In this document: one piece after another, positions 50,137-55,385 of the stretch | How positions within the stretch are numbered: the stretch's first letter is position 1 | Layout: each line of letters opens with the position of its first letter | Source of the DNA: Lysinibacillus pakistanensis | Lineage (GTDB): Bacteria; Bacillota; Bacilli; Bacillales_A; Planococcaceae | NCBI GenBank assembly: GCA_001312325.1 | Contig: BBDJ01000036.1 | Location: forward strand, 1-55,385 | Direction: 5' to 3' | Length of the DNA stretch: 55,385 nucleotides | The notes under the pieces: model-generated | Told to the model about the DNA's origin: nothing | Seen by the model: the letters and a program-made list of their open reading frames with translations, nothing else | The model's database searches: none | Made by a program: the position numbers and the translations under genes

Positions 50137-50292
50137 GTGGTTGACTTCCGCTCCGCCAGTGTGCTTTCCAGGGGGCGTCCAGATGAGCCGCTTTACTCGC
50201 GCTCCAGGGTCTCATCCAGTTCACTTAATCCCCTAGGAGTCACACTGGCTTCGTTCCAGTCAATTACTATTACAATTAAAAATGTCAACCAC
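50137..50292. repeat. GC-rich Bacillaceae-type intergenic repeat, copy 3
   Basis: Outer ends GTGGTTGAC and GTCAACCAC are perfect inverted repeats; inside, CCAGTGTG and CACACTGG pair next. The core GGGGGCGTCCAGATGAGCCG is shared with the copy at 4625-4829. Confidence 0.75.
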
Positions 50293-50381
50293 ATCTTTTG
50301 GTGATGAACCTTAAAAAAATTGGATAATAAAGTTTAGATGCATTAATAACATTAGGGTTGAATAAATAAGGGGGATATATA

Positions 50382-50974
50382 TTGAGTACTTTTGTTTATA
50401 TGGTTAGACACGGTGAGTCGCCAAAAGAAGGAAATGAAAGAACCAGAGGATTAACCAAAAAAAGGTACTTTAGATGCTGGGCGAGTAGCTGACATATTGA
50501 AAGATGAAAAAAATTGATGTAGTTGTTTCAAGTCCATATATACGTTCAATACTGACTGTTGAAAAAAATTACTCAACAAATAGGACAAGAAGTATTAGTT
50601 TATGAGGATTTAAAAGAAAGAAAATTTTTCTTCTGAAAACAAAAGATTAGATGATCAGATATTGGAGCAGATTCTGGAAAAGTCTTTTTTTGAATTTAAT
50701 TTTTCTATAGATGGTGGAGAATCAAATGCTGAATGTCAAACAAGAGCTATAAAAGTTTTAAAAGAACTATTAGATACTTTTAAAAATAAAAAAAGTAGTG
50801 ATAGGAACCCACGGAGCTGTTATGACCTTGATGATGGGATATTTCGATAGCTCCTATGACTTGAACTTTCTATATAGCACATCAAAGCCTGATATTTATA
50901 GAATGGAATTTAATGAACACGAATTATTGAACATTCAAAGACTATGGGATGTAAGTATTAGCGTTAAACAATAA
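50382..50974 (+). CDS. Histidine phosphatase family protein (frameshifted)
   Basis: Phosphoglycerate-mutase-like fold of about 193 residues. FVYMVRHGESPKEGNERTRG holds the catalytic R-H-G, VVVSSPYIRSILTVEK the second arginine, and VIGTHGAVMTLMMGYFDSSY the second histidine. TTG 50382 follows AGGGGGA. Four A7 runs (near 50458, 50507, 50563 and 50791) carry one base too many, and another shift falls near 50625. All active-site blocks survive, so it may be functional. Confidence 0.7.
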
Positions 50975-50989
50975 AACTTATTTCTTGTT

Positions 50990-51050
50990 AATTCAACAAT
51001 CGGGCGCTTCTATTAAGGAATGGGTCTATTTGCATTCAAGGTCCATTTTA
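50990..51050. repeat. Dispersed TTATTCAACAAT repeat, left half
   Basis: AATTCAACAATCGGGCGCTT is a clear left end, 16 bp after the phosphatase stop; the inner hairpin is weak (CTATTAAGG) and the right end is not recognisable. Confidence 0.55.
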
Positions 51051-51227
51051 TGGTTCATCGTCTTGTATAAACGGTTCAGAGAATCTATATTAGCTTTGGT
51101 AATGATTTTTTTGATGATATTCACATATTTAACATCGTTCGAAGATTGGACGGTGTTAAATATCATCACTTATTTTATTTTCATTGTGAGAGACTTTAGG
51201 AATAACTACTTCTCTTTTGTCAGAAAT

Positions 51228-51610
51228 TTAACTAGTTTTACTTTCCTTTTTATTTGTTAACATTAGTATCAATTGTCCGAAAAATGCTACTAAAACAAGA
51301 CAGCCCGCAACAAAAGGAAAATAAGAAGGTGATAAACCGGCAAACAGGACAATTCCCCCAAACGTAGAACCGATTGCGTCCCCTAAATAATTAGCAGAAC
51401 TATTTAATGTGACGGCAGCTGCACCATGTTTAGGTTGTGAGCGAAGTAATACATGCTGTTGTGGAGCCAATGAAGCCCAGCCCACTGCTCCTCAAAAAAC
51501 GAAAGGTCAAAACGCTATTACAGGAAGTTTAAGTGCGGATGGCAAGCTAAATATCGCAAAAGCCAATATCGCTAGGATCCAGGCCATAATCTGGACTGGA
51601 CGTCCGGTTC
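51228..51610 (-). pseudogene. MFS transporter, C-terminal fragment
   Basis: The reverse strand reads FSLPSALKLPVIAF, then VGWASLAPQQHVLLRSQPKH, GAAAVTLNSSANYLGDAIGS and FPFVAGCLVLVAFFGQLILM to a basic tail. This is the last three membrane helices of a major-facilitator sugar/drug efflux protein. The N-terminal two thirds are missing and the remaining part has breaks near 51490 and 51510. Confidence 0.7.
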
Positions 51611-51626
51611 AGATTTTCAAAGAACA

Positions 51627-51934
51627 GAAAACTATTTAATTATTTCTGATACAGATATTTTTAAAGGAAATGGTATCTATAAAACGTCTTGGACACAACC
51701 ATCAGATTCGAAGGACTTTAAATTTCATGTTACAAACAATACAGGGACAAATGTAACCGTGCAAATTCAACAGAATAGTCACACGCAAACTTATAATTTA
51801 GTGGCTAATGGTTCTACTACATGGGTCCAATCAGCTGTTCTTCTGGTGACCATACAATAGTGGTCACAACATCTGATGGAAGAATTTTTAAAGGGGATGT
51901 TTTTGTCAGTAGATCTGATGTTCCATTGAACTAA
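51627..51934 (+). pseudogene. Secreted-protein-like C-terminal fragment
   Basis: No start codon. IISDTDIFKGNGIYKTSW, FKFHVTNNTGTNVTVQIQQN and VVTTSDGRIFKGDVFVSR read as one beta-rich domain of about 100 residues if one T missing near 51838 is restored. It abuts the MFS fragment, so both were probably cut by the same rearrangement. Confidence 0.5.
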
Positions 51935-52228
51935 TTACAAAGACTTTAACAAAGTTAAGTTCTTTAACAGGGGATTGAGTGCAACAAAGATTTATAACGT
52001 ATACATAAATAAACTAATTTTTGGAAACACGCTTAAAAGCCACAAAATGTATTTAGTTATTCCATTAAAGGGCGCTTTTCTGTAATAAGGAAAGCGTCTT
52101 TATTCATGGAAAGGGCCAGATTGTGACATAACAATACACTTCATAATTGGGTATTAATGTTAAAATATAAAAAGTTATGAAATAATGAACTAAAACTAAA
52201 GTCTGTCTTCAATTGAGGGGGAACTAAG
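51935..52228. other. Gap holding a dispersed repeat
   Basis: Besides the repeat at 52057-52132 no gene or signal is evident. Confidence 0.4.
52057..52132. repeat. Dispersed TTATTCAACAAT repeat, full copy
   Basis: TTATTCCATTAAAGGGCGC opens it, CGCTTTTC-TGTAATAA-GGAAAGCG forms the hairpin followed by TCTTT, then TTCATGGAAAGGGCCAGATT and GTGACATAAC close it. Confidence 0.8.
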
Positions 52229-52453
52229 CTGAAAATTATTAAAGTAATGCTTGCTTTAATTGTAGTAGCGATTTCAATGTACGGATTAATGACAAAGGAT
52301 TTTTCATATGGTCCAATATCATCTTTATTGCTTGGAATTCTCTTTGCAATTATGGGAATTGAAGAATATAAAATGAAAGGAAAAAATGGTTGGGGAATGT
52401 TTCTTATAATAGGATCTTTGTTAATTATTGTGATGGCTCTTTTTAGTTTTTAA
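52229..52453 (+). CDS. Small membrane protein, DUF3953-like
   Basis: About 74 residues: KIIKVMLALIVVAISMYGL, a short loop GPISSLLLGILFAIMGIEEY, and a third hydrophobic stretch GMFLIIGSLLIIVMALFSF. It resembles DUF3953 proteins of bacilli, of unknown function. The start is unsure: CTG 52229 lies 7 bp after GAGGGGGAA, whereas the first ATG (52247) has no site. Confidence 0.55.
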   Translation: MKIIKVMLALIVVAISMYGLMTKDFSYGPISSLLLGILFAIMGIEEYKMKGKNGWGMFLIIGSLLIIVMALFSF

Positions 52454-52686
52454 TTATGTTTGAGTGGCATTAACAACTAATGGAGTACTAATGAACAATT
52501 TGAAAACTGTCCATAGAATTGTGTCTTCTTTAGTTATGTGGTATTTCTTACTTACTTGAAACAAATTGGCAGTAAATCAAAATGAAGAGTCTAACGAAAT
52601 AAAGCTAAAGTTTTTAAAAAGCAATTACGGTAACAAGTCCGCAGATGATATATTGGTATTCGTAGTATAAGATAAGGAGTAAAACT
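52454..52686. other. Short gap with a broken small frame
   Basis: A frame from ATG 52490 reads about 22 codons, meets a stop, then continues to 52671 (FLKSNYGNKSADDILVFVV). Too weak to call. Confidence 0.25.
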
Positions 52687-53197
52687 ATGAATGAATTTAA
52701 TAAAACGTTGACATTTGTAAATGAATTACTTTATGAACCGAATCATTTAACTATAAAAAAACATCCGAGAGGAATCCCAAAATTCTGATTACGGGGCTGG
52801 GGTATTTCAGTTAAATTCTAAATCTGTTAGATTTAGAGTCGCAAAAATAACACCTAACAAGGTGGGACAGTTTGTTTCCTTTTGGGAAAAGGATGAAGCT
52901 AATAAAAATCAAGCATTTTCATATGATAATGCCACTGATTTACTGGTAATAAACACTTTTAATAATACTGGTGATTTTGGCCAATTTGTTTTTCCAAAAG
53001 AAGTTCTTTTAAAACAAAACATCCTTAAAACGGCTAATACAAAAGGGAAAATGGCTATTAGAGTTTATCCTAGTTGGGATACTCCCAGCAGCAAACAAGC
53101 AATAGCAACTAAAAAGTGGCAATCACCATATTTTGTTAAAATGGAAGCTACTACTCGTTTATCAATTCATGAGCTATTAAAATTATACTCCTTCTAA
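52687..53197 (+). CDS. MepB family protein (frameshifted)
   Basis: About 170 residues. LTFVNELLYEPNHLTIKNIR begins it; RFRVAKITPNKVGQFVSFWE, FVFPKEVLLKQNIL and KMAIRVYPSWDTPSSKQAIA are the MepB family core. In Staphylococcus aureus mepB is the third gene of the mepRAB multidrug efflux operon, function unknown. AAGGAG lies 7 bp before ATG 52687. A7 at 52755-52761 has one base too many. No mepA or mepR here. Confidence 0.8.
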
Positions 53198-53262
53198 AAT
53201 TAGATATCTTTAACTGTGTCATTCAAATATTTACTGAACAATTCGAGGGCATATGCAGTAGC

Positions 53263-53337
53263 TCATTCCACAATTGGGCGCAATTCTTTAATAAAGAATG
53301 CATCTTTTTCCATTAAAGGGCCATTTAACCGAATAAA
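53263..53337. repeat. Dispersed TTATTCAACAAT repeat, full copy
   Basis: TCATTCCACAATTGGGCG opens it. GCAATTCTTTAATAAAGAAT then GC is the hairpin, with both arms changed relative to other copies so that pairing is kept. ATTAAAGGGCCATTTAACCG then AATAAA closes it. Confidence 0.75.
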
Positions 53338-53508
53338 TCATGTTAAAATTGAATCAATTAAAAAGCGAAGGTAGGAGTTCTATTAATATGAACCCTCACA
53401 ATCAATTTTTCCTTATTTTTACAAGGGTCTTTTTGTGGTTAATATATATTTGAAACTAAATGGTTAGAGTAGTCGTATAAGGTATTATAGATAGAGGAGG
53501 TCGGAAAA

Positions 53509-53665
53509 ATGGATTATACTAAAATCTATAATGAGGAACTGATTGCCTTAGTAAAAGAGAAAATAAAGTCCGTCGGTGAAATTAAAGCAGTGAAGTTTGT
53601 GAGAGAACAAACAGATATGTCTTTAATACAGGCAAAAAAAATTTGTAGATTTCTGTAAAGAATAG
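53509..53665 (+). CDS. Mini-protein resembling the ribosomal L7/L12 C-terminal domain
   Basis: About 51 residues. IKSVGEIKAVKFVREQTDMS followed by LIQAKKFVDF recalls the K-x-x-V-I-K-x-V-R-E-x-T-G-L-x-L-x-E-A-K-x-L-V-D helix pair of bL12. A8 at 53634-53641 probably has one base too many; with seven the protein ends AKKFVDFCKE, as read it ends AKKICRFL at 53658. AGAGGAGG precedes ATG 53509. A terminator follows. Confidence 0.65.
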
Positions 53666-53670
53666 ACATA

Positions 53671-53706
53671 AAAATTAGAGTCACTAAACTGTGGCTCTAA
53701 TTTTTA
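53671..53706 (+). terminator. Terminator after the L7/L12-like gene
   Basis: AAAATTAGAGTCAC pairs with GTGGCTCTAATTTT with one mismatch around TAAACT, and runs into T. Confidence 0.88.
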
Positions 53707-53844
53707 TTAAAAGTATCTTCAATAGTCATTGAACTACTAAATAATAAACTTCGACAGACGTAAACTACGATATGTTTCTGTCATTTTTTTTGTGCTTTCA
53801 TTGCTATGACTATCAATGTTTTAAACGTGAATGTAGTCCGTTCA

Positions 53845-53920
53845 CAATAAAAAAATGGTTTAAAAAAAAGAAAAAGAGATTTTATTAAACGAGAAAATTG
53901 TTAGTATATATACTACCTAA
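53845..53920 (+). pseudogene. Orphan 3' tail of a GNAT acetyltransferase gene
   Basis: The same 76 bp as the end of the broken acetyltransferase gene at 2748-2823, one base different. Nothing upstream resembles an acetyltransferase, so only the tail was copied or retained. Confidence 0.85.
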
Positions 53921-53967
53921 AATAGATATAGAAATATATGAGAAAACGCTATTAATAATAAAAATAG

Positions 53968-54041
53968 TTATTCAACAATCGGGCACGATACTGTAATAAG
54001 GATCGGCGCTTATTTTCATTAAAGGGCATATTATTGAATAA
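53968..54041. repeat. Dispersed TTATTCAACAAT repeat, reference copy
   Basis: TTATTCAACAATCGGGC at the left and AAAGGGCATATTATTGAATAA-type sequence (ending ATTATTGAATAA) at the right are near-perfect inverted ends over 74 bp. The inner hairpin is degenerate here (GATACTG-TAATAAGGATC). Confidence 0.85.
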
Positions 54042-54060
54042 CAACATTTCAAATCGTTAT

Positions 54061-54079
54061 CAAACGAGCGTTTGGGAAC
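54061..54079 (+). repeat. 19-bp motif beside dispersed repeat
   Basis: CAAACGAGCGTTTGGGAAC, 19 bp right of the repeat, with the internal dyad AAACG-AG-CGTTT. Confidence 0.6.
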
Positions 54080-54125
54080 AATTTGATTACAACTTATGTC
54101 TATATTGTAAAAGGGAGGTATCATT

Positions 54126-54404
54126 ATGTGGTTAATATTAGGTCTTATTGCTATAGTAGCAACTTTTATAAATCTTTATATGTATACAACAGGTAAAGAT
54201 TATAAACTTGCGATGGCAATGGGGTTATCATTTACAGCATTGACACTCTGTGCAGAACATAGCCTTGTATCTAATTGGGTAAAAGTTGAAGATTGGGCGG
54301 CTTTATTGGATGTTGTACCTACTATGGAAAAGGCGTTATGGTTTCTGACAATTGTTTCTATTTTGCTAAATATAGCACCTATACTTTTAGAACTAAAAAA
54401 ATAA
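54126..54404 (+). CDS. Small membrane protein, three helices
   Basis: 92 residues, intact. WLILGLIAIVATFINLYMYT, then LAMAMGLSFTALTLCAEHSL and ALWFLTIVSILLNIAPILLE are membrane segments with a short acidic loop (VKVEDWAALLDVVP). Similar uncharacterised proteins are common in bacilli. GGGAGG lies 8 bp before ATG 54126. Confidence 0.75.
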   Translation: MWLILGLIAIVATFINLYMYTTGKDYKLAMAMGLSFTALTLCAEHSLVSNWVKVEDWAALLDVVPTMEKALWFLTIVSILLNIAPILLELKK

Positions 54405-54450
54405 AGGCTCTGTTAAAGGTAATTGTTGATATTTGATAAATGTTAGGATT

Positions 54451-54878
54451 CAACATGGAATTACTGAATGGAAGCCTCGTAAAAGAGGTGGGAAATCTAA
54501 ACATAGGGGAATATGCAAAGAACAAGTCTGTGTCCTCGTTGCCAGAGGCCGAACCAATGCAACTGTCTCAAAAGTTGCTTGTATGGGGCGTATTGTTAAA
54601 ACAAAAGTTTTAAATTGTCTAATGAAAACGTGCTTGTAACCGATTCTTGGAGAGCCTATAAAACCAATGCAAAAGAAAAGGGCTTAGAGTATTATCTGAT
54701 TAAATCAAACGATGGAAAGCACATTATTAAGGGCTTGTATCACATCCAAAATGTCAATAGGTCGTTTTAAAGGTGTAGCTACGAAATATCTTGATAATTA
54801 CCTTGTTTGGTTCTTATTTATAGTCGCAGAAACGAAAATATTAATCAGCATAATAAAGATTTTTATTATCATTATTAG
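54451..54878 (+). pseudogene. IS1595-family transposase relic
   Basis: PRKRGGKSKHRGICKEQVCV and LVARGRTNATVSKVACMGRI, then NVLVTDSWRAYKTNAKEKGL with a catalytic aspartate, IKGLYHIQNVN, and GRFKGVATKYLDNYLVWFLF. This matches the DDE half of ISXO2/IS1595-type transposases. The N-terminal zinc-ribbon half is absent. About ten residues between HIQNVN and GRFKG are missing, and several frame shifts occur. No terminal inverted repeats seen. Confidence 0.75.
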
Positions 54879-55023
54879 TATTTGAAATGATTGACACCTA
54901 CGATAGTTTGAGACTATCAAAATTTAGTGCGTAGTCCTTATTTAAAATAGAAAATTACGAAAATTCATCAAGTTATTACATTTACTATTACAATTGAAAC
55001 AAAAAATGAAAGGAGGTAATATA

Positions 55024-55308
55024 TTGAAACAACATAAAGAGTTTTATCCAATCATTTTAACTTTAGTTTTGTTCTTAGTTGCATTATTTATTTTCTTTGT
55101 ATTTAGGTCTCCGAATATAAATCTATGGATTCCAATTTTCTTATATGTTTTGATAGACATTGGGTTTATTGTGTCGTTAATTTTAGGGATCAAGTCTAAA
55201 AATATAACTGTAAAGGTGTTCAGTATTCTTTCAAATATTACATTTATGATACCGTTATCAATATTTATATTTCTGTTACTGTTGGCAAATGGAATTTCTG
55301 GACCATAA
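55024..55308 (+). CDS. Small membrane protein, three helices
   Basis: 94 residues, intact. LTLVLFLVALFIFFVF, IPIFLYVLIDIGFIVSLILG and ILSNITFMIPLSIFIFLLLL are membrane segments; no family recognised. TTG 55024 is chosen because AAAGGAGG ends 7 bp upstream; the in-frame ATG at 54994 lacks a site. A weak hairpin (AAGGAA/TTCCTT) follows the stop. Confidence 0.65.
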   Translation: MKQHKEFYPIILTLVLFLVALFIFFVFRSPNINLWIPIFLYVLIDIGFIVSLILGIKSKNITVKVFSILSNITFMIPLSIFIFLLLLANGISGP

Positions 55309-55385
55309 ATCAAGGAACTCGTTAGGGCTTCCTTAATTTATTATTCGATATTTTACAGAGCCAAAATAAAAAAATAGTCCCCAAA

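Noticed and set aside
41795..54041. Regularly recurring motifs considered as a CRISPR array
   Set aside because: Copies are kilobases apart, palindromic over 75 bp and without spacers of uniform length; no cas genes are present.
52229..55308. Small membrane proteins at 52229, 54126 and 55024 as one system
   Set aside because: They are separate units with their own signals, kilobases apart, and share no sequence similarity.

Overview
The window looks like chromosome of a low-GC, spore-forming Bacillaceae close to Lysinibacillus. The grounds are the AT-rich sequence, the CdaS-type sporulation diadenylate cyclase, the gene order of the anaerobic cobalamin operon (the cobI order known from Bacillus/Priestia megaterium), and strong AGGAGG-type ribosome binding sites with many TTG/GTG starts. 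No rRNA, tRNA or CRISPR array was seen.

Layout. 1-7 kb: the 3' end of a P5C dehydrogenase gene, a UvrX/DinB-like Y-family polymerase, a decayed acetyltransferase, a MerR regulator, a second N-terminally truncated polymerase gene and an alpha/beta hydrolase, with several dispersed repeats. 7-11.5 kb: a leftward surface-glycan operon (GT2 glycosyltransferase, UDP-sugar 4,6-dehydratase, reductase) divergent from a GT4 glycosyltransferase and a GNAT acetyltransferase. 11.6-15 kb: a 42-bp tandem repeat and a leftward cobalt importer, cbiMNQO, behind a cobalamin riboswitch. 15-31 kb: a rightward cobalamin operon behind a second cobalamin riboswitch: cbiW-H60-X-J-C-D-ET-L-F-G-A, precorrin-2 dehydrogenase, SUMT, cbiY, btuR, cbiP and a SAM methyltransferase. 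Together these import cobalt, convert uroporphyrinogen III through precorrin-2 and the cobalt-precorrins to cobyrinate diamide, adenosylate it and amidate it to cobyric acid; cbiB, cobU, cobS and cobT are not in the window. 31-40 kb: rnz, three small membrane proteins, a displaced rnz 3' fragment, a chemoreceptor, a secreted protein, cdaS and a MarR/ring-cleavage dioxygenase pair. 40-55 kb: an accessory region with gene relics, AraC and TetR regulators, an aminoglycoside adenylyltransferase-like gene, a YcaQ-like gene, an rsgA paralogue with a phosphotransferase, a histidine phosphatase, a MepB-like gene, small membrane proteins, an IS relic and many repeats.

Sequence quality matters. Most genes are interrupted at A/T runs that read 7-8 where the protein needs 6-7, and a few at single missing bases, often in G runs. 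I read these as sequencing or assembly errors and annotate one gene across each break. Genes with missing ends, many stops or lost domains are called pseudogenes.

The strongest candidates for something undescribed are a repeat family of about 75 bp with TTATTCAACAAT ends and a covarying terminator-like inner hairpin (at least ten copies, all outside the 5-40 kb core); a three-gene operon of small hydrophobic proteins behind a TATACC-N9-GGTATA dyad, between rnz and a second rnz 3' end; an rsgA-like/kinase-like gene pair behind a double hairpin leader; and an uncharacterised methyltransferase coupled to cbiP.
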